A DNA stretch of 64,000 nucleotides, taken from positions 167,125 through 231,124 of the forward strand of contig NZ_MAFQ01000011.1 in NCBI RefSeq assembly GCF_002013895.1, given 5' to 3'. The notes under the pieces were generated by a model. That model was given only the letters and a program-made list of their open reading frames with translations, made no database searches and had not been told where the DNA came from. A program made the position numbers and the translations under genes. Below, piece after piece: positions 1-7,026 of the stretch (the stretch's first letter is position 1; the number at the start of each line of letters is the position of its first letter). The DNA is from Mycobacteroides franklinii. GTDB lineage: Bacteria > Actinomycetota > Actinomycetes > Mycobacteriales > Mycobacteriaceae.

Positions 1-110
1 CCGAGATCTTCCGGTTCGGCAAGCGTGACCGTTGCCCCCGCGCGCCTGGAGAGCAACTCCTCGGCTGTGGCGATAACCTGCGCGACGGGGTCTGCCAATA
101 ATGTCGTCAT
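1..110 (-). CDS. N-terminal fragment of an unidentified protein, possibly phosphotransferase family
   Basis: An open frame runs leftward from an ATG at 110 off the window edge, giving 36 codons (starts MTTLLADPVAQVIATAEELL). The segment ending in LAEPEDL resembles the N termini of aminoglycoside-phosphotransferase-fold (APH/choline kinase-like) proteins of actinobacteria, but the kinase motifs lie outside the window, so the function is a guess. It is divergent from the TetR operon that starts at 243, and the 132 bp between them hold two palindromes. Confidence 0.45.
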   Translation of the reverse strand, partial: MTTLLADPVAQVIATAEELLSRRAGATVTLAEPEDL

Positions 111-129
111 TACCGTCTCACCATACCCC

Positions 130-142
130 GTCTTTATAAGAC
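130..142. promoter_or_regulatory. 13-bp inverted repeat overlapping a -10-like element
   Basis: GTCTT-TAT-AAGAC is a perfect inverted repeat with a 3-bp centre. Its middle reads TATAAA on the minus strand and TATAAG on the plus strand, so it can serve as a -10 box, an operator, or both. It lies 20 bp upstream of the leftward gene and about 100 bp upstream of the TetR gene. Confidence 0.4.
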
Positions 143-224
143 TGTGGGGCGGCACACACTCATCACAATATTCGCGTCCCGGTATTTGCCAGTCCACGTA
201 CAGAAGATTGCTATTGCCTTCACT

Positions 225-236
225 GACCGATCGGTC
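225..236. promoter_or_regulatory. TetR operator candidate
   Basis: GACCGATCGGTC is a perfect 12-bp palindrome ending 6 bp before the ATG of the TetR gene at 243. Palindromes with ACCG/CGGT half-sites in this position are typical TetR-family autoregulatory operators. Occupancy would block initiation of the whole three-gene operon. Confidence 0.6.
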
Positions 237-242
237 TAATTT

Positions 243-872
243 ATGACCATGCGGTCTGAGAAGTCGTTGACGTTCACCGAACGTGCCCGGCGAGCACAAA
301 TAGTGGCGGGCGCCATCGAGGTGCTCGCCAACGCGGGCTATCCGCAGACATCGCTGGCCAAGATCGCCGAGCACGTGGGGGTAGCCAAGAGCGCGGTGCT
401 GTATCACTTCGCGTCAAAAACGGATGTCATCGAGTCCGTGATGCTCGAGGTCTTCACTCGGGCCGCAGCCATGATCGTGCCCGCGGTGCACGCAGAACCC
501 ACCCCGACGAGACGGCTCACGGCGTACATCAGAGCGAACATCGAGTTCGTCGTAAACAACCGGGTGGCCGCGATAGCCCTATTGGAGATCATCACCGGCT
601 ACCGCAGTGAAGACGGCCTGCGGTTCGACCAGGCAGCAGCGGGTACGGAGCCTCCCGCCGAATTCGCCGCGATGGATCCCGAGTCGATCTTCACCGACGG
701 TGTCACATCCGGCGAGTTCCAGCCGGTTTCACCGCGATTCATGAAGAACGCCTTGCGCGCCGCATTGGACGGGGCGGTATGGGAGCTGGGACGCGACCCT
801 GACTACGACGCTGTCGGCTACGGCGAGCAGCTGGTCGATATGTTCACCAAGGCTGTTGGTGGCGAACCGTGA
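243..872 (+). CDS. TetR/AcrR family transcriptional regulator
   Basis: This is a 209-residue TetR-type repressor. The N-terminal helix-turn-helix spans about residues 14-60, with the family signature VAKSAVLYHFASKTDVI as recognition helix and following turn. The C-terminal two thirds is the variable ligand-binding domain. It is the first gene of an operon: its TGA overlaps the GTG of the glycosyltransferase (GTGA), and the GT overlaps the AtpE-like gene. The palindrome at 225-236 sits immediately upstream and suggests autoregulation. A second ATG at 249 is possible; the first was chosen, though no good Shine-Dalgarno precedes either, so the mRNA may be leaderless. The ligand is unknown; by context it may be the compound handled by the two downstream genes. 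Confidence 0.93.
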   Translation: MTMRSEKSLTFTERARRAQIVAGAIEVLANAGYPQTSLAKIAEHVGVAKSAVLYHFASKTDVIESVMLEVFTRAAAMIVPAVHAEPTPTRRLTAYIRANIEFVVNNRVAAIALLEIITGYRSEDGLRFDQAAAGTEPPAEFAAMDPESIFTDGVTSGEFQPVSPRFMKNALRAALDGAVWELGRDPDYDAVGYGEQLVDMFTKAVGGEP

Positions 873-2149
873 CCACGGTCGTGATCTGCGCCTACGGGAC
901 CCGCGGAGACGTGGCACCCCTGACAGGACTGGCCGGTCGGCTGCGCGACACCCTGCCCGCCCGTGTGGTCATCGCCGCGCAGCAGCCCTATGCGGAGATG
1001 GTGCGTTCCGCCGGTCTGGAATTTCGCCCCTTGCCCGGCGACACCGAGACGGCAACCCGAGATTCGGCATATGGCCAGGCACTCGTGGACGGCACGCGGA
1101 TGCGACCCTCACGAGGGGCCCTCACCGAGATGCGTGCCGGACTTGCCGGAGTCGGCGAAGCCATGGCCGAAGCAGCGCGAGACGCCGACGTGCTGCTGGC
1201 CGAGGGGCCGGTGGGGACCCTGTTGGGATATCACGTGGCCGAAGCACTCCGCGTACCCAGCGCCGGACTATCCCTTCAACCGTCCTGTCCCACTGCGAAC
1301 TTCGCACCGCCACCACTCACGGCCCGATCGTTTGGCAGGTACGGAAACCGATTGACGTGGCGCCTTGCCGAGTCCGGGGAACGGATCTATACCCCGCTCA
1401 TTGATAATCTCCGCCACAACCTCGGCCTGGCTCCGTCGTCGCTGCGCAGCTATCACCAAGCCCGCATCAAGAGCTGGCCGGTAATACACGGCTATAGCGG
1501 TCACGTCGTCGCACGCCCCGACGATTGGCTGCCGCACTGGCACCTGACCGGTTACTGGTGGCCCGATGATGATGAAACCTGGATTCCCCCACAAGAACTA
1601 GCAGACTTCCTCGACGGCGGTCCCGCTCCCCTCTTCGTCGGTTTGGGCAGCACCGCCACTTCCAAGGGGCTCGAGTTGTCAGAGACCATCGCTGCCGCAA
1701 TACATGGGGCAGGGGTGCGCGCGGTGGTGCAACGCGGGTGGGCTGGGCTCGTCGGCCTGGGCGAGAACGTCATCAGCGTGGATGACATACCGCACTCTTG
1801 GCTGTTTCCGAGGATGGCCGCGGTCATCCATCACTGCGGGGCGGGTACCGCGGCCGCCGCACTGCGAGCAGGGGTCCCCTCTATCCCGGTGCCCGGCATC
1901 ATGGACCAACCGTTCTGGGCCAATCGACTGGCCCAACTGGGTACCGCCTGCACCCCCCTACCCCGATCATCGCTGGGAGCCCAAGAGCTCTCGGCCTCAA
2001 TCGCGCGGATGGTCGGGGAACCGCGGTATCGCGAAGAAGCCCAACGTCTCTCACGACTCGTTCGTGACGAAGACGGCGCTGGGGCGGCGGTGGCCGTCAT
2101 CGCCGCACTGCTGGATACCACGACGAAGGATGGGGATCATGGCTACTGA
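869..2149 (+). CDS. GT1 family (UGT/MGT-like) glycosyltransferase
   Basis: This 426-residue GT-B fold enzyme would transfer a nucleotide-activated sugar to a small lipophilic acceptor. It starts with a GTG in a GTGA overlap with the repressor. The N-terminal domain opens with the typical GTRGDVAP loop (residues 11-18). The C-terminal donor domain carries FVGLGST and, near residue 322, HHCGAGT followed by AGVPSIPVPGIMDQPFWANRL, the donor-binding signature shared by mycobacterial glycopeptidolipid (Gtf) and macrolide-inactivating glycosyltransferases. No GPL peptide synthetase or methyltransferase genes are nearby, so a GPL role is not supported. Coupling to a TetR and an AtpE paralogue points instead to modification of an exogenous compound; this is inference. 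Confidence 0.9.
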   Translation: MTTVVICAYGTRGDVAPLTGLAGRLRDTLPARVVIAAQQPYAEMVRSAGLEFRPLPGDTETATRDSAYGQALVDGTRMRPSRGALTEMRAGLAGVGEAMAEAARDADVLLAEGPVGTLLGYHVAEALRVPSAGLSLQPSCPTANFAPPPLTARSFGRYGNRLTWRLAESGERIYTPLIDNLRHNLGLAPSSLRSYHQARIKSWPVIHGYSGHVVARPDDWLPHWHLTGYWWPDDDETWIPPQELADFLDGGPAPLFVGLGSTATSKGLELSETIAAAIHGAGVRAVVQRGWAGLVGLGENVISVDDIPHSWLFPRMAAVIHHCGAGTAAAALRAGVPSIPVPGIMDQPFWANRLAQLGTACTPLPRSSLGAQELSASIARMVGEPRYREEAQRLSRLVRDEDGAGAAVAVIAALLDTTTKDGDHGY

Positions 2150-2387
2150 ACTTCTGATGGGCAACGCGCTGCTGGCTGGAGCGATCACGCTGGCGGGTGG
2201 CGCCATCGGGGCGGGTATCGGCGACGGCATGGCCGGGGCACAGCTCATCGCCGGGGTGGCCCGTCAGCCGGAATCTCAGAACCGGTTATTCACACCATTT
2301 TTCATCACCGTCAGCCTGGTGGAGGCGACATTCTTCATCAATGTGGCATTTATGGCCCTGTTTGTGTTCGCCACACCGGGCGGGTAG
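2139..2387 (+). CDS. orphan ATP synthase subunit c (AtpE paralogue)
   Basis: This 82-residue double-helix hairpin is unmistakably an F-type ATP synthase c subunit. Helix 1 holds GGAIGAGIGDG (20-30), the polar loop ARQPESQNRLF (41-51), and helix 2 has the proton-carrying Glu62 in VEATFFIN. It is very close to mycobacterial AtpE but is isolated from any other atp gene. Relative to M. tuberculosis AtpE (from memory) it differs at the bedaquiline pocket: Ala63 and Tyr64 there are Thr64 and Phe65 here, and Gly58 is Ser59. It overlaps the glycosyltransferase by 11 bp, with AAGGATGGGG as Shine-Dalgarno, so it is translationally coupled. Its TAG abuts the TGA of the convergent metallopeptidase with no spacer. 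It may replace or mix with housekeeping c subunits. Confidence 0.9.
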   Translation: MATELLMGNALLAGAITLAGGAIGAGIGDGMAGAQLIAGVARQPESQNRLFTPFFITVSLVEATFFINVAFMALFVFATPGG

Positions 2388-3413
2388 TCAGCCCTCGGGA
2401 TCCCCCGCGGCCATGACGATCTCGTGAATCAGCCGCATCTTGTCCAGGACAGGGCCGGGCAACACGAAGGGGTACAGATCGCCGTGTCCCATCGAACGAT
2501 TGACCATGTTGAGCGACCACGCCAGCGGCAGCCACATCTCGATGATGGTGTCGAATCCGCTCGGCCCCAACACCCTGCGATCGAAGGTGCCGCCGGCCGG
2601 GGCCAGCGCAAAGGATGCGGCGGTGTCCAGCGTGTCGCGGATGTGCAGATAGTGCGCGAAGGTCTCGGCCCAGTCCTCAGCCGGATGCATGCTCGCGTAG
2701 GAAGAGACGAAGTTCGCCTCCCAGTCCTCCGGAGCGCCCTGTTGGTAATGGCGATCGAGCGCCACCTGGTAATCGGCGTCCGCATCACCGAAGAGTGCAC
2801 GGAACCTCTCGGCGTAGTCCGGTGAGCTCCCGATAAGCCGGTAGTAAAAGTAATGCCCGATCTCGTGGCGGAAATGTCCGAGCAGGGTGCGGTACGGCTC
2901 GTCCATGGAGATGCGAAGCTGCTCGCGGTGGACGTCATCCCCTTCGGCAAGGTCCAGGGTGATCACCCCGTTGTGGTGGCCGGTCATCACCTGCTCGTGC
3001 TCGCTGGAGAGCAGGTCGAACGCCAATCCGAACTGGGGATCCGCGTCCCGGCCCGTGACGGGTAGCCGCAGCTCGGCAAGCTCGGCGATGAGCCGGCGCT
3101 TTGCCTTCTCCGCGTCGGCGAATGCCGGCATAGCGATCGTGTCAGAGTCGTTGGGCCGGGTGCGAGTGAGCGCACACGAGACACATACCGTTCCTGCCCC
3201 GGTGCCATTCACCAACCAATTGCATTCGGCCACATGCAAATTTGCGCACAACTGATGACTATCGGCATCGACGAATCCGGGACCCTCATCCTCGGCGAGG
3301 ACGAGCAGTGCCTTCTGTTCAAGCGAGAAACCGACATGACTGCCACAGGACAGGCATACCGAGTTCTCGAACGCCAGATGCTGGCCGCATTGCGGGCAGA
3401 TGAAGTCACGCAT
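2388..3413 (-). CDS. zinc-ribbon putative zinc metallopeptidase (Peptidase_Mx type)
   Basis: A 341-residue soluble protein. The N terminus has a zinc ribbon (Cys6, Cys9, Cys20, Cys23) and a second set of cysteines (56, 64, 77, 80). The catalytic-type motif HEIGH is at 183-187, in a context typical of the putative zinc-binding metallopeptidase family. The ATG at 3413 was chosen because it begins exactly at the zinc ribbon; the longer open frame upstream is non-homologous. It overlaps the transglutaminase by 8 bp and is the last gene of the four-gene operon, so it may process the product or a protein modified by the amide-forming enzymes. An orthologue in M. tuberculosis is Rv2568c (from memory). 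No substrate is known. Confidence 0.88.
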   Translation of the reverse strand: MRDFICPQCGQHLAFENSVCLSCGSHVGFSLEQKALLVLAEDEGPGFVDADSHQLCANLHVAECNWLVNGTGAGTVCVSCALTRTRPNDSDTIAMPAFADAEKAKRRLIAELAELRLPVTGRDADPQFGLAFDLLSSEHEQVMTGHHNGVITLDLAEGDDVHREQLRISMDEPYRTLLGHFRHEIGHYFYYRLIGSSPDYAERFRALFGDADADYQVALDRHYQQGAPEDWEANFVSSYASMHPAEDWAETFAHYLHIRDTLDTAASFALAPAGGTFDRRVLGPSGFDTIIEMWLPLAWSLNMVNRSMGHGDLYPFVLPGPVLDKMRLIHEIVMAAGDPEG

Positions 3414-4335
3414 GAGCAGGACTCTCCTCACAGGGGGCGACGTCGACCGACACCTTGATGGTGCTGCTCTCGGAGTCGGTGTAGATGATCCCGCGCAGCG
3501 GTGGAACATCGGCGTAATCGCGACCCCAGGCAACGGTGACATACCGTTCGTCGGCAACCGTGTTGTTGGTCGGGTCAAAGGCTACCCAGCCGTCGACCGG
3601 GACCCACACCGCCGCCCAGGCATGAGTGGCGTCGGCGCCGACAAGACGGGCCTGTCCGGGCGGCGGATTGGTTGCCAGATAACCGGATACGTAGCGAGAC
3701 GCCAGGCCCTGGCTTCGCAACGCCGTGGCCGCGATACGGGCGAAGTCCTGACACACACCTTCGCGGGCAGCCAGAACCTCGCTGACCTTGGTGGAGATGG
3801 TGGTCGACCCGGAGCGGTACTCGAAGTCGCGATAGATCCGCCCCATCAGGTCCACGACCGCCTCGCCGAGCGGCCGCCCGGGGGTGAAACTCACTGCGGC
3901 GTAGTCACATACCTCATCGGTGATCTCCGGAGTCGCCAAGTCCAAAACAAACTCTGTGGCCAACGCCGCCGCCCCGGTCGGCTCCCCGTACGCCGGGCGG
4001 GCAAGCTCCCATGCCTGGTGCCACCCGGCTCCCGGCGGCGCCGGGTTTTCGACGTCGACAACTGAGTGCGCCGTCACACTCAGCTCGCGGTGCGGCGTGG
4101 TGACGTGGAAGTAGGAGCTCAGATTCCCGTACAGGTCTCTGCCGGTCGAACTGTCCGAAGGTTCGGGCTCGACAATCAGCTCACTCGATTCGCAACGCTG
4201 CCAGTCGGTGTCACGCGGCGTGAGGTAGCCACGCCCGTACGAACTGGTGACGTCATCGGAGTACCGATAGAGGGTGCGGTGCGTCACCCGATAACGGATC
4301 ACCGATGAGCCGCCGCCGCCAACACCATCGGTCAC
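3406..4335 (-). CDS. transglutaminase-like family protein with bacterial transglutaminase N-terminal domain
   Basis: About 309 residues. The beta-sandwich N-terminal domain covers residues 13-105 (RYRVTHRTLYRYSDDVT), followed by a papain-like transglutaminase core with Cys195 (REGVCQDFAR), His238 (DATHAWAAVW) and Asp254 (FDPTNN) as the catalytic triad. Such proteins cleave or form isopeptide/amide bonds. The GTG at 4335 was chosen because it overlaps the stop of the upstream ATP-grasp gene and follows GAGGCGGAAG; a GTG at 4302 is an alternative that begins right at the domain. It is the third gene of the operon. Both the core triad and the N-terminal domain are intact, so it should be active. 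Confidence 0.92.
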   Translation of the reverse strand: MTDGVGGGGSSVIRYRVTHRTLYRYSDDVTSSYGRGYLTPRDTDWQRCESSELIVEPEPSDSSTGRDLYGNLSSYFHVTTPHRELSVTAHSVVDVENPAPPGAGWHQAWELARPAYGEPTGAAALATEFVLDLATPEITDEVCDYAAVSFTPGRPLGEAVVDLMGRIYRDFEYRSGSTTISTKVSEVLAAREGVCQDFARIAATALRSQGLASRYVSGYLATNPPPGQARLVGADATHAWAAVWVPVDGWVAFDPTNNTVADERYVTVAWGRDYADVPPLRGIIYTDSESSTIKVSVDVAPCEESPAHA

Positions 4336-6995
4336 GGCAGCTTCCGCCTCGTGTCGGGACCCCACAGTGGCTGCATGCCAGTCGGCATGGACAGGTGGGT
4401 CGCGGTGACCACGGTCGACAGTTCGCGCAGCGCCTGGTGAACGTTGTCGAGAGTTTCGGCCAGCGTGTCTCGCCGCCCCTCCTCGTTCGCGGTGTCCAGA
4501 TCGGACGGGTCAATTCGCCGCAGTTGGGTCACCAAGTCTTCCACCAGCCGTTCGGGGCGTGAGGTACCCGAGGCACTGGGTAGCGATTTGAGGTCATTGC
4601 GTAGCGACTCCACTTGATACAGCAGCGATCTGGGATTGTCGGCGTCGAAAAGCAACAGATCGGCGACGGCCTCCAGACTGATCTTGCCGCGGGTGCGGCG
4701 GCGGTACATCACCGAAGACTCGCAGGCCACCAGCGTGGATTCGGTCACCGACTGGTCGGCCGCACGGCCGCGAACCGCGGTGAGAGTGGAACGCAACAGG
4801 GCGGTCAGACCGAGGCCACGCTCGATGCGTTTACCGATATCCATGATGGTCCAGCCGATATCGTGAACCGTCGACTCTGCCGCAAGCCCGGACAGCGCGA
4901 GCAGCCCTGCCAGTACCTGGGTTTGTGTCGCGGCGAGCACGGTGTCATCCATCCGCGTCGGGGTGTCCCCGGATCGCGTGAACTCGTCGTACTCCGCCGC
5001 GGCGGACGCGATGGCCCGATCCATCCCGCCGAGCACCATCCAGGTGTCGTTGGACATCTGGTCGCGGACCGCGCGAGCAGCCAGTCCGAGCCGCTCCAGC
5101 GATTGCGCCAGCGACCCGGCCCGTTCCTTGTCCACCGTCAAGGACCACAGCTGGGTTCCCAGATCCTCTGCCGCGGTGTCGGTACCGGTGATGTCTCCCA
5201 ACGCCTTCAACAGCACCGGGACACATTCGCTGGCCTCCATGAACTGCCGATACCGATACTCGTGGAAGCGTTCCCGCGTGACGGACAGCAGCCTGACCAG
5301 ATTCTCCGCACGCTCTCCGTACCGCCCCAGCCAGAACAGATCGGACAGCACGCGCGGTGAGCTGACCGCGTCCGATCCCACCGATCGCCCCGCGGGCAGA
5401 TCCAGCGGAGCGACGGTGAGCGCGCGCTCGGTCTGATCACGATCCGGCTGTTGAACCCAAATATCCTTGGCAGCAAAGCTATTGAGCGTCGCACCCGAGT
5501 AACCGGTGGCTGCGACATAGCCGAGACCACCGATCATCGGCGCGTATCCGCCACGCTGCGCGACCGTGAACAGACGCATACCCACTGGCGCCGCGGTGAG
5601 TGCGCCGGAGCGCAGATAGGTGGGGGCCACCGACAGTTCGGGGAGTTCCTGGCCCACCCAACGCCAGGGAGCCGCCTCGATACGCGCCCGCAGTGTCTCC
5701 AAGGTCTGGACAGACTGCAATGGACCCGTGTAGACCTCTTCCCCCACTGTCGATTTCACCAGCAAGGAACCCAGGTGCGCGAGCAGATGCGAGCGCTCCG
5801 CGTCGATACCGCCCCACCAGGATTGAGCGCCGGGCAAGGCAAGTGGCTCGTCGAGCAGCCGCTGTGACAGACCCGGCAGGAAACGAGCCAATCCGGGATT
5901 TTCCAGCACTCCGCTGCCCAGCGAGTTGACGACGGTCACCGCGCCGCGACGGATCACCTCGACCAGCCCGACAACTCCCAATCGTGAGTCGGCCCGCAGG
6001 TCCAGCGGATCGGAATAGTCGGCGTCCACGCGGCGCAGCACCACGTCCACCCGGCGCAGGGTGCCCAGTGAACGCATCCAGAGCTTGCCGTCGCGTACCA
6101 CCAGATCCGCGGACTCGACCAGCGGGAAACCCAGCACCGACGCCAGATAGGCCTGATCGAAGGACGTCTCCGAATGGATACCGGGGCTGAGCACCACCAC
6201 CGCCGGATCCTCCACGGATTCTGGAGCGACGTCGATGAGCGCCAGCCGCAGTGTCTGCGCGAAGGATGAGGTCGGCCGCGGTGCCACCTTCTCGTACAGG
6301 TCCGGGGCGGCGTGTGCGACCACCCGCCGGTCTGCCATCGCATAGCCGGCACCGGACGGCGCCTGGGTCCAGTCCGCGTTCACCCGGAAGTCACCGGCGG
6401 CGGTGCGCCCGACATCGGACCCGAGCAAAAAGAGCTGATGCCGCCCGGGCAGCGCCATGCCGTGAGCCGCACGCAGGTATCCGGGATGGGCGAACAACAG
6501 CTGGGGCGGCAGCGCACCGGAACTGATCAGTTCCTGCGGACCGTAAAGGTCGCTGAGGATGGCGTCCAGCAGCGTGGCCCGCTGAGTGAGGCCGACCTCC
6601 AGGTGGTTCCAGTCCTCCGGGTCCAGCAGCAGTGGCAGCCCGTCCAGGCGCCAGGGCACCGGCACCGCCGGCGTGTCGGGTCCGGGCACGCCCCCCGCGA
6701 CGCGCCGCGGATCCATGTAGGTGATGCCGTCGCTGTCGACGAGGGTGCGGACCCGGTCCAGCAGACGGTCCAGGCCGGGGCGGCCGCGCTGTGCGATGGC
6801 GTCAGCCAGGTCGGTCCAGCCCGGGCGGACGCTGCCGTCCGGCGCCAGGAACTCGTCATAGCCCGCCTGGGTACCCCGGCGCCCGACCTCGAACAGTGCT
6901 CCCTGGGCACGAGCACTGCGGTACTGCTCTATCAACGGGTTATCGTCCGAACCGAAGCCGGGTCCGATGGGAGCCCCCGAAGCAGGTGCTGCCAC
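4332..6995 (-). CDS. fused circularly permuted type 2 ATP-grasp and alpha-E domain protein
   Basis: An 887-residue fusion. Residues about 1-520 are a circularly permuted ATP-grasp domain (COG2308 type), expected to activate a carboxylate as acyl phosphate for amide ligation. Residues from about 545 (SPRVLSDLFWLGRYGERAENL) to the end are the helical alpha-E domain (COG2307), which other bacteria encode as a separate gene. The start is a GTG preceded by the strong Shine-Dalgarno GGAAGGAAGG. It lies 31 bp downstream of the DUF2126 gene and overlaps the transglutaminase by 4 bp. Published comparative genomics predicts that ATP-grasp, alpha-E and transglutaminase proteins together make or modify small peptide-like amides; no product has been shown. 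The likely M. tuberculosis counterpart is Rv2567. Confidence 0.92.
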   Translation of the reverse strand: MAAPASGAPIGPGFGSDDNPLIEQYRSARAQGALFEVGRRGTQAGYDEFLAPDGSVRPGWTDLADAIAQRGRPGLDRLLDRVRTLVDSDGITYMDPRRVAGGVPGPDTPAVPVPWRLDGLPLLLDPEDWNHLEVGLTQRATLLDAILSDLYGPQELISSGALPPQLLFAHPGYLRAAHGMALPGRHQLFLLGSDVGRTAAGDFRVNADWTQAPSGAGYAMADRRVVAHAAPDLYEKVAPRPTSSFAQTLRLALIDVAPESVEDPAVVVLSPGIHSETSFDQAYLASVLGFPLVESADLVVRDGKLWMRSLGTLRRVDVVLRRVDADYSDPLDLRADSRLGVVGLVEVIRRGAVTVVNSLGSGVLENPGLARFLPGLSQRLLDEPLALPGAQSWWGGIDAERSHLLAHLGSLLVKSTVGEEVYTGPLQSVQTLETLRARIEAAPWRWVGQELPELSVAPTYLRSGALTAAPVGMRLFTVAQRGGYAPMIGGLGYVAATGYSGATLNSFAAKDIWVQQPDRDQTERALTVAPLDLPAGRSVGSDAVSSPRVLSDLFWLGRYGERAENLVRLLSVTRERFHEYRYRQFMEASECVPVLLKALGDITGTDTAAEDLGTQLWSLTVDKERAGSLAQSLERLGLAARAVRDQMSNDTWMVLGGMDRAIASAAAEYDEFTRSGDTPTRMDDTVLAATQTQVLAGLLALSGLAAESTVHDIGWTIMDIGKRIERGLGLTALLRSTLTAVRGRAADQSVTESTLVACESSVMYRRRTRGKISLEAVADLLLFDADNPRSLLYQVESLRNDLKSLPSASGTSRPERLVEDLVTQLRRIDPSDLDTANEEGRRDTLAETLDNVHQALRELSTVVTATHLSMPTGMQPLWGPDTRRKLP

Positions 6996-7026
6996 CGGCC
7001 GTACCTTCCTTCCCGTTCATGCGGTC

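Noticed and set aside
869..2149. Glycopeptidolipid glycosyltransferase (gtf)
   Set aside because: Family similarity exists, but no GPL genes surround it, and it is locked in an operon with an AtpE paralogue.
4614..5360. 248-residue open frame opposite the alpha-E domain
   Set aside because: Composition is that of a shadow frame; the minus-strand gene is well supported.
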